Of a stretch of 64,000 nucleotides of DNA, positions 25,716 to 34,483 are shown in pieces. Source of the stretch: Emcibacteraceae bacterium. Its GTDB lineage: Bacteria > Pseudomonadota > Alphaproteobacteria > Sphingomonadales > Emcibacteraceae. Where the stretch lies: contig JAWKXO010000005.1 of the NCBI GenBank assembly GCA_041396985.1, forward strand, positions 270,154 through 334,153, read 5' to 3'. Position numbers and translations under genes: made by a program. How positions within the stretch are numbered: the first letter of the stretch is position 1; each line of letters starts with the position of its first letter. The notes below the pieces were generated by a model. It was not told where the DNA came from and ran no database searches. It saw nothing but the letters and a program-made list of their open reading frames with translations.

Positions 25716-26456
25716 ATGTCAGACAAAGAAAAGCTCTACGAAGGCAAGGCTAAAATTCTTTATAAAGGAAGCCGGCCGAACACCATCATTCAATATTTCA
25801 AGGATGATGCCACCGCGTTTAATAATGTAAAAAAAGGCACCATTGCCGGTAAGGGGATCATCAATAACAAGATCACCGAACTTGTCATGACCCGGCTTGG
25901 CCAGATCGGCATTGCCACCCATTTTATTGAGCGCCTTTCCGACCGCGAACAGCTTTGCCACGCGGTTCAGATTATCCCGCTCGAGGTGATCGTGCGAAAC
26001 ACTGTCGCCGGCACCATGGCAAAAAAATTCGGTATTGAGGAAGGCACCCGCCTTTCCCGCCCGATCATCGAATTTTCACTGAAAGATGATGACCTTGGTG
26101 ACCCGCTTATTCCGGAAAATCATATTCTGGCGCTTGAAATTGCCACCGACGAGGAACTGATTGAAATTCTGGAAGCAACCGCAAAAATCAATGACTTCCT
26201 GCGCGGGCTTTTTGCCGGTATCGGGCTGGAACTGATTGATTTTAAACTGGAATATGGCCGCTTTAATGGTGAGGACGGCGAACAGTATCTGGTGCTTGCC
26301 GATGAATTTAGCCCGGACAACTGCCGCCTTTGGGATTTTGAAACCCGCGAAAAAATGGATAAGGACCGTTTCCGCCGTGATCTTGGCGGTGAAGTGGAAG
26401 CCTATCAGGAAGTGGCCCGCCGTCTTGGCATTTCGCTTGAAACTGAAGATAAATAA
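25716..26456 (+). CDS. purC: SAICAR synthetase
   Basis: This enzyme joins aspartate to CAIR using ATP, a late step of IMP synthesis. The 246-residue protein has LYEGKAKILYKG at the N terminus (nucleotide-binding strands), TEIVMTRL-like NNKITELVMTRLGQIGI, VIVRNTVAGTMAKKFG, and the signature LIDFKLEYGRF then LADEFSPDNCRLWD. ATG 25716 has AGGGA five bases upstream; a TTG at 25671 has no support. It heads the purC-purS-purQ-purL-bolA-grxD run, where gaps are 18-32 bp. Confidence 0.97.
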   Translation: MSDKEKLYEGKAKILYKGSRPNTIIQYFKDDATAFNNVKKGTIAGKGIINNKITELVMTRLGQIGIATHFIERLSDREQLCHAVQIIPLEVIVRNTVAGTMAKKFGIEEGTRLSRPIIEFSLKDDDLGDPLIPENHILALEIATDEELIEILEATAKINDFLRGLFAGIGLELIDFKLEYGRFNGEDGEQYLVLADEFSPDNCRLWDFETREKMDKDRFRRDLGGEVEAYQEVARRLGISLETEDK

Positions 26457-26476
26457 TTTAAACAAAGGAACAGACC

Positions 26477-26716
26477 TTGAAAGCACGTGTACATATTACC
26501 TTAAAAAATGGCGTTCTCGACCCGCAGGGCAAAGCGATCCAGCATGCGCTGGAAGCGCTCGGCTTCAGCGGCGTTGATGATGTAAGACAGGGAAAATATA
26601 TCGAGCTGGACCTGGCCGAAACCGACCGCACGAAGGCAGAAGCCAATGTTGAGGAAATGTGTAAAAAGCTTCTTTCCAACATGGTTATTGAAAATTACAC
26701 CATCGATATCGATTAA
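26477..26716 (+). CDS. purS: FGAM synthase subunit PurS
   Basis: PurS is the small subunit that channels ammonia between PurQ and PurL. The 79-residue product MKARVHITLKNGVLDPQGKA matches family members from the first residue, and the remaining beta-alpha-beta fold (SGVDDVRQGKYIELDL, CKKLLSNMVIENY) is complete. The start codon is TTG, with AAAGGA at a normal distance upstream and no nearby ATG in frame. It lies 20 bp after purC and 20 bp before purQ. Confidence 0.96.
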   Translation: MKARVHITLKNGVLDPQGKAIQHALEALGFSGVDDVRQGKYIELDLAETDRTKAEANVEEMCKKLLSNMVIENYTIDID

Positions 26717-26736
26717 TCCTTTAAGGGGACAAAAAA

Positions 26737-27426
26737 ATGAAATCAGCTGTTGTTACCTTCCCTGCTTCCAACTGTGACCGGGATATGTTTGACGCGCTTG
26801 AAAAAATTACCGGGAAAAGGCCACATCAGATCTGGCATCAGGACACTGAAATTCCCGATGTTGACCTGATCGCCCTGCCGGGCGGTTTTTCATTTGGGGA
26901 TTATCTGCGCTGTGGTGCCATGGCGGCACGCTCCCCGGCGATCAAGGGCATCATGGCCCATGCTGAACGCGGCGGCAATGTCATCGGTATCTGCAACGGT
27001 TTTCAGGTGCTGACTGAAATGGGGCTATTGCCCGGGGCGCTGATGCGCAACAGATCGCTTAAATTTGTCTGTAAAACCGTGCAGCTGAAAGTCGAAAATT
27101 CGGACACAAACTTCACTAACGCTTATAAATCCGGACAGGTGATTGATATTCCCGTTGCCCATCATGACGGCAATTATTTTGCGGATACTGATACCTTAAG
27201 CGAGCTTGAGGGCGAAGGACGGATCGCTTTCCGCTATGTCGATAAATCAGGAAGCGCAACGGAAGCCGCAAACCCCAACGGATCGCAGCATAATATTGCC
27301 GGGATTATCAATAAGCGCGGCAATATTCTTGGCATGATGCCGCATCCCGAAAGACTGATCGAAGATGCTCAAGGCGGCAAGGACGGCCGCGGCTTTTTTG
27401 AAAGCATCATCAACAGATTAAATTAA
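26737..27426 (+). CDS. purQ: FGAM synthase glutaminase subunit PurQ
   Basis: PurQ releases ammonia from glutamine for FGAR amidation. The 229-residue protein is a class I glutamine amidotransferase with the nucleophile in VIGICNGFQVLTEMGLLPG (Cys within GICNG) and the His-Glu pair in MMPHPERLIED. FPASNCDRDMFDAL at the start and LPGGFSFGDYLRCGA are PurQ-specific. It forms the usual complex with PurS and PurL, encoded on either side. Confidence 0.97.
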   Translation: MKSAVVTFPASNCDRDMFDALEKITGKRPHQIWHQDTEIPDVDLIALPGGFSFGDYLRCGAMAARSPAIKGIMAHAERGGNVIGICNGFQVLTEMGLLPGALMRNRSLKFVCKTVQLKVENSDTNFTNAYKSGQVIDIPVAHHDGNYFADTDTLSELEGEGRIAFRYVDKSGSATEAANPNGSQHNIAGIINKRGNILGMMPHPERLIEDAQGGKDGRGFFESIINRLN

Positions 27427-27458
27427 TTCCCTTCCGGGCATTTAAGGACGAAATAAGT

Positions 27459-29681
27459 ATGACTGACATAAAATGGAACAATAACCCGGAAATCACCGAT
27501 GAACTGGTTAAGGAACATGGGCTGACCGCTGACGAGCGGGCGCTGATGGTCAAAATCCTGGGCCGGACACCGACGCTCACCGAGCTTGGGATTTTTTCGG
27601 TGATGTGGAGCGAACATTGTTCCTATAAATCATCAAAACTGCATCTTAAAACCCTGCCGACCAAGGCCCCATGGGTTATCCATGGTCCCGGTGAAAATGC
27701 CGGTGTGATTGATATCGGCGATAATCAGGCCGCCATTTTTAAAATGGAAAGCCATAACCACCCCTCCTATATCGAACCATATCAGGGTGCGGCAACCGGG
27801 GTTGGTGGCATTCTGCGTGATGTGTTTACCATGGGCGCGCGCCCCATTGCCAATATGAATGCGCTTCGCTTTGGTCGCCCTGATCATCCGAAAATGCGGC
27901 ATTTGCTTAGCGGTGTGGTCGAGGGGATCGGCGGTTACGGCAACTGCGTCGGCGTGCCGACCGTGGGCGGTGAAACCAATTTCCATCCATCCTATGACGG
28001 CAATATCCTTGTTAATGCCATGGCCGTGGGCCTAGCCGATCAGGATAAAATATTCCTCTCCGCTGCGGCCGGGGTCGGAAACCCGGTAATTTATGTCGGC
28101 TCAAAAACCGGACGGGATGGTATCCACGGTGCCACCATGGCCTCCGCCGAATTTACCGAGGACAGCGAAGAAAAACGCCCGACCGTACAGGTCGGTGATC
28201 CCTTTACCGAAAAACTGCTGATTGAAGCCTGTCTTGAGCTGATGTCAACCGACATGGTTGTCGCCATTCAGGATATGGGCGCGGCGGGTCTTACGTCATC
28301 TTCTGTTGAAATGGCGTCCGGCGGCGGGGTTGGTTTTACCCTGAACCTTGATAATGTGCCACAGCGCGAGCAAGGCATGACCCCCTACGAAATGATGCTG
28401 TCCGAAAGCCAGGAACGCATGCTTGTGGTCCTTAAACCAGACCGCGTGGCAGAGGCAGAAGCCATTTTCCGCAAATGGGATCTTGATTTTGCCGTGATCG
28501 GCCATATTACCGATACGGGCAACCTGACCCTGATGTTTAAAGGTGAAGTGGTCGCCGATATCCCGACCCAGCCATTGGCCGACAACAGCCCGGAATATGA
28601 TCGTCCGTGGGTGAAAAAACAGCCGCCCGCCAAAATTGACGCAAATGACGTTGCCGCGCCAAATGATATAGGGGCCGCGCTTCTTAAAATGGTCGGAAGC
28701 GCCAATCTTTCCAGCCGGGAATGGATCTGGCAGCAATATGACCATCAGGTGATGGCGGATACGATTCAGCTTCCCGGCGGCGATGCTGCCGTGGTGCGTG
28801 TTCACGGCACCAAAAAAGCACTGGCCATTTCCACCGACTGTACCCCGCGTTATTGTTATGCCGATCCGTTCGAGGGCGGTAAACAGGCCGTTGCCGAAAC
28901 ATGGCGCAATGTCACCGCTGTTGGTGCCCAGCCGATGGCGATTACCGACTGTCTTAATTTCGGCAATCCGGAACGCCCCGATATTATGGGGCAGTTTGTC
29001 GGTGCCATCGACGGCCTTCGTGAAGCCTGCACAGTGCTTGATTACCCGGTGATCAGCGGCAACGTATCGCTTTATAACGAAACCAACGGCACCGGCATTC
29101 ACCCGACCCCGGCCATTGGCGGCGTCGGCCTGCTGAAAGACTATTCAAAAATGGTTACCATCGCCCCAAAAAATGATGGGGATCATATCCTGCTGGTCGG
29201 GGAAAGCCATGGCCATATCGGCTGCACACAGTATCTTGATATTATTGAAGGCCGCGAAGAAGGCGCGCCGCCGCCGGTTGACCTTAAACTAGAACGGAAA
29301 AATGGTGACTTTGTCCGTGGTCAGATCCAAAATGGTAATGTCACCGCCTGCCATGATATTTCCGATGGCGGACTGTTCATTGCTTTAGCCGAAATGGCGA
29401 TGGCCTCCGGCCGCGGCATGGATATTAAACTGAATAACGGTGATATCCCGCTACACGCATACGGCTTTGGCGAGGATCAGGCAAGATACATTCTTTCCGT
29501 CCCGTCGGATAAGGCGGACGCCATTATGACAGCGGCCAATAACACCACCGTCCATGTCGAAAAAATCGGTACCGTCGGCGGTAATGCTCTTGATGTTGAA
29601 AATGGCTTTACTATATCTATAAATGAATTGCTTGACGCCCATACATCATGGATGCCAAACTATATGTCAAACGAAGTTTAG
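27459..29681 (+). CDS. purL: FGAM synthase large subunit PurL
   Basis: PurL uses ATP and ammonia to turn FGAR into FGAM. The 740-residue small-type PurL contains FSVMWSEHCSYKSSK near the N terminus, KMESHNHPSYIEPYQGA with the catalytic His, ATGVGGILRDVFTMGARP, DMGAAGLTSSSVEMA and a second ATP-grasp-like lobe (DCTPRYCYADPFEGG, DCLNFGNPERPD). It is the standard partner of separate PurS and PurQ proteins, both present upstream. The stop is 23 bp before bolA. Confidence 0.97.
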   Translation: MTDIKWNNNPEITDELVKEHGLTADERALMVKILGRTPTLTELGIFSVMWSEHCSYKSSKLHLKTLPTKAPWVIHGPGENAGVIDIGDNQAAIFKMESHNHPSYIEPYQGAATGVGGILRDVFTMGARPIANMNALRFGRPDHPKMRHLLSGVVEGIGGYGNCVGVPTVGGETNFHPSYDGNILVNAMAVGLADQDKIFLSAAAGVGNPVIYVGSKTGRDGIHGATMASAEFTEDSEEKRPTVQVGDPFTEKLLIEACLELMSTDMVVAIQDMGAAGLTSSSVEMASGGGVGFTLNLDNVPQREQGMTPYEMMLSESQERMLVVLKPDRVAEAEAIFRKWDLDFAVIGHITDTGNLTLMFKGEVVADIPTQPLADNSPEYDRPWVKKQPPAKIDANDVAAPNDIGAALLKMVGSANLSSREWIWQQYDHQVMADTIQLPGGDAAVVRVHGTKKALAISTDCTPRYCYADPFEGGKQAVAETWRNVTAVGAQPMAITDCLNFGNPERPDIMGQFVGAIDGLREACTVLDYPVISGNVSLYNETNGTGIHPTPAIGGVGLLKDYSKMVTIAPKNDGDHILLVGESHGHIGCTQYLDIIEGREEGAPPPVDLKLERKNGDFVRGQIQNGNVTACHDISDGGLFIALAEMAMASGRGMDIKLNNGDIPLHAYGFGEDQARYILSVPSDKADAIMTAANNTTVHVEKIGTVGGNALDVENGFTISINELLDAHTSWMPNYMSNEV

Positions 29682-29704
29682 GGAAGTTTTTAGGAGAATA
29701 TTAC

Positions 29705-29938
29705 ATGGCCCTGTCAGCCCGTGAAATTGAAAAAATGATATTGGAAATATTACCGGGGGCAACTGTCGAGGTACAGGATATGCGCGGGGACGGCAGCCAG
29801 TTCGCCGCCCATGTGATCTCTGAACAATTCGTTGGCAAAAACAGGGTACAACAACATCAATTGGTCTATAAGGCCCTTGAAGGAAAAATCGGCGGAGAAC
29901 TGCATGCATTATCATTGCAGACATCCGCACCAAAATAA
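29705..29938 (+). CDS. BolA family protein
   Basis: The 77-residue BolA-type protein (MALSAREIEKMILEILPG, then the FVGKNRVQQHQLVYKAL helix-turn block) usually pairs with a monothiol glutaredoxin to handle iron-sulfur clusters. The glutaredoxin is the next gene, 18 bp away. I chose ATG 29705, with AGGAGA seven bases upstream; a frame from 29648 would overlap purL and lacks support. The conserved histidine used in cluster binding is present in QQHQLV. Confidence 0.94.
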   Translation: MALSAREIEKMILEILPGATVEVQDMRGDGSQFAAHVISEQFVGKNRVQQHQLVYKALEGKIGGELHALSLQTSAPK

Positions 29939-29956
29939 TTATCAGGAATTAAGAAA

Positions 29957-30289
29957 ATGACAAATCCAGTATTCGACCGCATCAAAAATGATGTAAACGC
30001 GCATGACATCGTCCTTTATATGAAAGGCGACCGTATGTTCCCGCAGTGCGGCTTCTCTGCCACTGTGGTAGAGATCCTCAATTATTTCAATGTGGATTAT
30101 CAGACCCACAATGTGCTTCAGGACGAAAGCCTGCGAAACGGTATTAAGGAATTTTCAGACTGGCCGACCATCCCCCAGCTTTATGTGAAGGGTGAATTTA
30201 TCGGCGGTTGCGACATTGTCCGCGAAATGGCCGCCAATGGCGAACTCGTCGCCCATTTCGAGGCCGTCGGTATCGAGCCGAAAGACTAA
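29957..30289 (+). CDS. grxD: Monothiol glutaredoxin (Grx4/GrxD type)
   Basis: The 110-residue protein carries the CGFS active site (MFPQCGFSATVVEIL) and the glutathione-contact motifs SDWPTIPQLYVKGEFIGGCD. Such proteins bind a 2Fe-2S cluster with glutathione and deliver it to targets, often together with BolA. The preceding gene encodes that partner. It ends the long pur-bolA-grxD run and is closed by a strong terminator at 30314. Confidence 0.97.
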   Translation: MTNPVFDRIKNDVNAHDIVLYMKGDRMFPQCGFSATVVEILNYFNVDYQTHNVLQDESLRNGIKEFSDWPTIPQLYVKGEFIGGCDIVREMAANGELVAHFEAVGIEPKD

Positions 30290-30313
30290 GATTTTTTATA
30301 AATATTCAAATTC

Positions 30314-30342
30314 AAAAGGCGCTAGGGTTAGCGCCTTTTTTT
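30314..30342 (+). terminator. Intrinsic terminator after grxD
   Basis: The 11-bp stem AAAAGGCGCTA / TAGCGCCTTTT with loop GGGT is followed by T. An almost identical hairpin occurs at 32741-32769. The 240 bp beyond it, up to the chemoreceptor, are AT-rich with no gene seen. Confidence 0.93.
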
Positions 30343-30582
30343 ATTAAATGACGCAGTACACAATATCTCGTGCATCGTTTTATTCTTAAATTAGAATAAT
30401 CTTAAACATGTTAAATTATTAGAATATATTTCCTAAATACATGCATTTTTCGTTATAATATTACATTTTTAAAGAGATTTTAGAAAAACCCTAAAACGCA
30501 TTCTTTTATTAATATTTTGTTAAGTATTATGACCTACTGAGTGCCAGATTTTATCAATAACAAGGGTCAATCAGGTAGTTCA

Positions 30583-32688
30583 ATGAATATAATTTCAGTT
30601 TTTAATAACTTTCGCGTTTCAACAAAAATCTGGTCACTGGTCGGACTGGCGATTTCAGGATTTATCATCATTCTGGTGACAAATATTGTCTCCAATAACT
30701 ATGAGGAAATTTCACGCAATGAAGCCAGAAAAGGCACATCGCTTGAGCTCATCCAATCCCATATAGAAGCAAGTTCACTTATGGTCAGACGGCGGGAAAA
30801 GGATTTCTTCCTGCGTCTTGAAACACAGTATGTCGATAAATACAATCAGGATATGTCAACGACGATTGACTGGCTGAACCAGGCTGCTGAAGTAACCGAT
30901 CAGACAAAAGTCATTGATGCCGTACTGACATTAAAAGATATTCTGGAACGCCACCGTGCCCAGTTTAAAAAAGTGTCCGGCTTATGGCAGGAAATCGGTC
31001 TGACAACCCAGGACGGCTTATATGCCGTCATGCAGGAAAATGTTCATGCACTTGAAGAACAGCTGGCAACCCTTAAGAATGATGCCTTAACCGTCAAAAT
31101 GCTGATGATGCGACGCCATGAAAAAGATTTTATTTTGCGCGTTGAAACCAAAGACGCGGACGGCAATCTGTCCAATGGTCCAAAATATGTGGCCAGTATG
31201 CTCGAGCGTCAGAATGAATTTAAGCAGATCCTCAGCAAAGCTAAAATTCCGGCAGCTGTTAAAGCCGAACTGGTGGAAAAATTAAATACCTATCTGGATG
31301 CCTTTGATCAATATACGACAAAACGCATGCAACTGGTTAAGGAAACAGCCTTACTATCAAATATTTACGCTGAGTCTGATGCACCGTTTGAAATATTGAA
31401 AGTAAGCGCCACTGAGATCAGCAAAGCCGCAAATGATAGCTACGAAAATGTACAGATGCTGGCAGAAATCACCATTTATTCGGTCATCGGATTTTTTGGC
31501 CTGTTCTGTTCTGTTGTGGCATTCCTGACCATCAGAACCACCGTTAAGCCTATCGTTGCGCTTGAATCTTCTTTGAAATTAATCTCGGGCGGGGATTATG
31601 AAAGTGACGTTCCCGGTACCGCCCAAAAAGACGAGCTGGGATCAATGGCGCGTGTTATTGCCGATCTGCGGGACAGCGCCAAAGAAAGGGTTATCCTGGA
31701 AGAAAAAGCACGTCAGGATGCCGAAGAAAAAGCAGAGCAGGAAAAACAGCGCCTGATAAAAGAACAGGAAGAAATCCGCCAAAAAGCCGCCCTCGAAAAA
31801 GAGGCGATGGAAAAACGCGAAGCGCAAAATCAGGAAGTTGAAAAACTGATCTCAACATTTGACAATAATATTCAGGAAACACTGTTGAAATTACGGGCCT
31901 CATCAACACAGATGCGCAGTACGGCCGGAGAAATGGTCGAAGTCGCCGACAGCACCGGCACACAGGCATCTTCTGTGAGTGATGCTTCTGAAAAAATGCA
32001 GGAAAATGTTGCAACAATGGCTTCCGCCATTGAGGAATTCTCAGCATCTATCAGGGAAGCAAACCAGCAGATCCAGTCCGCCACAAGGCTCTCCGAAGGG
32101 GCCGTTAAGGCAACGGAAGCGGGAACAGAGTCCATTGAAAAACTGTCGCACGCTTCCAAAACAATCGAGAATGTCGTTAATCTTATTAATGATATTGCCG
32201 AACAGACCAATCTTCTGGCGCTGAATGCGACAATTGAATCTGCGCGGGCGGGCGAAGCCGGCAAAGGATTTGCCGTGGTGGCCAATGAGGTTAAATCGCT
32301 TGCCACACAAACGGCAACCGCAACAGAAGACATCAAAAAGCATATTGAAGAAATGCAGTCAATGTCTTCCGGTGCCGTGAATTCCATAAGTGCCATTAAA
32401 GAAGCCATAACCAACCTTAATGATGTTATGCTTGGTATTTCTGCGGCGATTGAAGAACAGGAAGCGGCAACCAGCGAAATCAGTCGCAATGTTCAATATA
32501 CGGCTGATGGCACCAGACAGGTAAATGAAAAAATTAAACAGGTTTCCGTCAATGCCGATATGGCCGGGTCTGCGTCCAATGACGTGATGGGTGCGGCATC
32601 AGAACTTGAAAATATTTCGGAAATAATTGCAGCCAATGTCGAAGGGTTCTTGAACGAAGTAAAAAATATACAGAAAAGAGCTTCGTAA
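30583..32688 (+). CDS. Methyl-accepting chemotaxis protein with HBM-like sensor domain
   Basis: The 701-residue chemoreceptor has TM1 (about residues 15-36), a long helical periplasmic domain, TM2 (about 296-318), HAMP (VKPIVALESSLKLISGGDYE), a charged coiled coil rich in Glu/Lys/Gln, and the MCP signalling domain with hairpin tip EQTNLLALNATIESARAGE and GKGFAVVANEVKSLA. The sensor domain has two related motifs, MVRRREKDFFLR (67-78) and MRRHEKDFILR (176-186), as expected for the helical bimodular (HBM) fold that binds organic acids or similar in known cases. ATG 30583 has AGGT upstream; a GTG at 30541 is less likely. No C-terminal CheR-tethering pentapeptide is seen. Confidence 0.92.
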   Translation: MNIISVFNNFRVSTKIWSLVGLAISGFIIILVTNIVSNNYEEISRNEARKGTSLELIQSHIEASSLMVRRREKDFFLRLETQYVDKYNQDMSTTIDWLNQAAEVTDQTKVIDAVLTLKDILERHRAQFKKVSGLWQEIGLTTQDGLYAVMQENVHALEEQLATLKNDALTVKMLMMRRHEKDFILRVETKDADGNLSNGPKYVASMLERQNEFKQILSKAKIPAAVKAELVEKLNTYLDAFDQYTTKRMQLVKETALLSNIYAESDAPFEILKVSATEISKAANDSYENVQMLAEITIYSVIGFFGLFCSVVAFLTIRTTVKPIVALESSLKLISGGDYESDVPGTAQKDELGSMARVIADLRDSAKERVILEEKARQDAEEKAEQEKQRLIKEQEEIRQKAALEKEAMEKREAQNQEVEKLISTFDNNIQETLLKLRASSTQMRSTAGEMVEVADSTGTQASSVSDASEKMQENVATMASAIEEFSASIREANQQIQSATRLSEGAVKATEAGTESIEKLSHASKTIENVVNLINDIAEQTNLLALNATIESARAGEAGKGFAVVANEVKSLATQTATATEDIKKHIEEMQSMSSGAVNSISAIKEAITNLNDVMLGISAAIEEQEAATSEISRNVQYTADGTRQVNEKIKQVSVNADMAGSASNDVMGAASELENISEIIAANVEGFLNEVKNIQKRAS

Positions 32689-32740
32689 TAAAATTAAACC
32701 TGCTTTATGGGCAGAGAAAATAAAGCCCACAACCAGAAAT

Positions 32741-32769
32741 AAAAAGGCGCTAGGATTAGCGCCTTTTTT
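32741..32769. terminator. Bidirectional terminator between the chemoreceptor and the Pmp3 gene
   Basis: The stem AAAAAGGCGCTA / TAGCGCCTTTTT has loop GGAT, with A and T runs on both sides. It differs from the grxD terminator at 30314 by only a loop base and stem length. It lies between convergent genes and can serve both. Confidence 0.92.
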
Positions 32770-32777
32770 ATTGGAAC

Positions 32778-32951
32778 TTATATGGATTTTTTATCGCTAA
32801 GGGCAAGCCAGAGCGCATGAACCACAGCCGGAAAAAAGAAAAGCAGCACGAGAATTATATTCAAAAACAATGCCCCGCTAAATCCGCGCATGATAAAGAC
32901 AGCTACTGGCGGCAGGAATATGCACAACAGAATGATGACAAGTTTGCTCAT
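32778..32951 (-). CDS. Small Pmp3/YqaE family membrane protein
   Basis: This 57-residue frame is short but clear. It encodes two membrane helices: LVIILLCIFLPPVAVFIMRG and then LFLNIILVLLFFFPAVVHAL, the second ending WLAL. The IFLPP-AVF-RG and N-(I/L)-L-FFP--VHALW pattern is that of Pmp3/YqaE (UPF0057) proteolipids, which affect membrane potential and salt or cold tolerance in plants and yeast. A strong Shine-Dalgarno sequence, AGGTGAG, lies five bases before the ATG. It is convergent with the chemoreceptor gene; the terminator at 32741 begins just after its stop. Confidence 0.88.
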   Translation of the reverse strand: MSKLVIILLCIFLPPVAVFIMRGFSGALFLNIILVLLFFFPAVVHALWLALSDKKSI

Positions 32952-33172
32952 TTGATCTCACCTATATTTTTTAAATGATCAGAGGACTATTTCCCCTTCT
33001 CTATAAATTTAATAATTTATCATGCCACTAGGCAAGCACTATTTTACCGTCATACCAATGATGGGGACTACCCGACATATAGACTAAAGACCAATATCTT
33101 TTATAGTTATTTCATTTTATTCTTGGGATACTGCCAGAATTCCGGGGAAATATAATGATAGGGAGGTGGATG

Positions 33173-34483
33173 ATGGTGAAGTCACGGCTTATAGGATTAG
33201 CATCACTTATAATTTTTAATGTATCCGCCTTTTGCTTAACGGCGGCGGAGCTACCAAAGGCAAGCGCAGAGCGGCTCGAAAAACGCATTATTGACTTAAG
33301 CCAATATGGACGAAATGCCGATGGCGGCGTCGACCGGGTTGCCTTTTCCGATGCCAATGTTGAAGGGCATAAATTTATGGTATCGCTGATGAAGGCATCG
33401 GGGCTTGATGTGTCTGTTGACCCAGCCGGGAACATCATCGGTAAGCGCGCGGGTAAAAACCCGGCTTTGGCCCCTATTCTGTTTGGTTCCCACATTGACA
33501 GTGTCCCGGGCGGCGGCAATTATGACGGTGATGTCGGTGTAATGGCCGCGCTTGAGGTTATGGACCTTCTGAATTCCGCAAATATTGTAACCGATCACCC
33601 GCTTGAAATGCTGGTTTTCACCGCCGAGGAAAGCAGCATGATCGGCAGCCGTTCATTTAGCGGGGACCTGCCGGAGCGAACCATTAAAGAATTCACAACC
33701 CCCGGCACTATGCGTACTGACGGACTTGACCGTCTCGGCGGGGATCATACCAAATTACAGCAAGCAAAACGAAAAACACCAATTCACGCCTTTGTCGAAC
33801 TTCATATTGAACAGGGCGGTATTCTGGAATCCAAAAAGCTGAATATCGGCATTGTTGAAGGCATCGTCGGCATCAGCACCTGGCCAATAACAGTTGATGG
33901 CTTTGCCAACCATGCGGGAACCACGCCGATGCCGGGACGGCGCGATGCCCTTGTCGCCGCCTCAAAACTGATTGTTGCTATTAACGATATTGCCACCAAT
34001 ATGGAAGGGCGGCAGGTCGCCACCGTAGGGGTTATTAAAGCATTCCCCGGTGCATCGAATGTAATTCCCGGCCGGGTCGAATTTTCGCTTCAGATCCGGG
34101 ATCTTGATGCGGCTAAGATCCAGCATTTGTATGAAGTGATCCAGGAGGCGGCAATACCGATTGAAAAGGAAATGGGCGTAACTGTCAGCTTCGGCCCGTC
34201 CGGCACCCCAACCCCTGCCCTGACTGATCCGGCCGTGCGCAATATTATTGAACAATCGGCAAAGGATCTGGGCCTAAGCTATCAGCATATGCAGTCAGGG
34301 GCCGGGCATGATGCGGAACATATGGCGGAAATTACCCCGACGGGGATGATATTTGTGCCAAGCCGCGGCGGCATCAGCCATTCACCGAATGAATATACCT
34401 CGCCCGAGGATATGGCCAACGGGGCCAATGTGCTTTTACACACAATTTTAAAGCTGGATCAGACAAAATTTGCGGATGAATAA
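33173..34483 (+). CDS. Exported M20 family amidase (hydantoinase/carbamoylase type)
   Basis: The 436-residue zinc hydrolase resembles N-carbamoyl-amino-acid and allantoate amidohydrolases. Metal ligands are in FGSHIDSVPGGG and YDGDVGVMAALEV (His, Asp), FTAEESSMIGSR (Glu), ELHIEQGGILE (His) and the late GGISHSPNEYTS (His). Unlike most family members it has a signal peptide (RLIGLASLIIFNVSAF, ending TAA|ELP), so it should act in the periplasm. ATG 33173 is six bases after GGAGG; two upstream ATGs have worse spacing. It overlaps the TonB receptor gene by 8 bp. The substrate is unknown. Confidence 0.87.
   Translation: MVKSRLIGLASLIIFNVSAFCLTAAELPKASAERLEKRIIDLSQYGRNADGGVDRVAFSDANVEGHKFMVSLMKASGLDVSVDPAGNIIGKRAGKNPALAPILFGSHIDSVPGGGNYDGDVGVMAALEVMDLLNSANIVTDHPLEMLVFTAEESSMIGSRSFSGDLPERTIKEFTTPGTMRTDGLDRLGGDHTKLQQAKRKTPIHAFVELHIEQGGILESKKLNIGIVEGIVGISTWPITVDGFANHAGTTPMPGRRDALVAASKLIVAINDIATNMEGRQVATVGVIKAFPGASNVIPGRVEFSLQIRDLDAAKIQHLYEVIQEAAIPIEKEMGVTVSFGPSGTPTPALTDPAVRNIIEQSAKDLGLSYQHMQSGAGHDAEHMAEITPTGMIFVPSRGGISHSPNEYTSPEDMANGANVLLHTILKLDQTKFADE

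Noticed and set aside
28296..29102. Long minus-strand open frame opposite purL
   Set aside because: It is an antisense shadow of purL with no start signal or domain.
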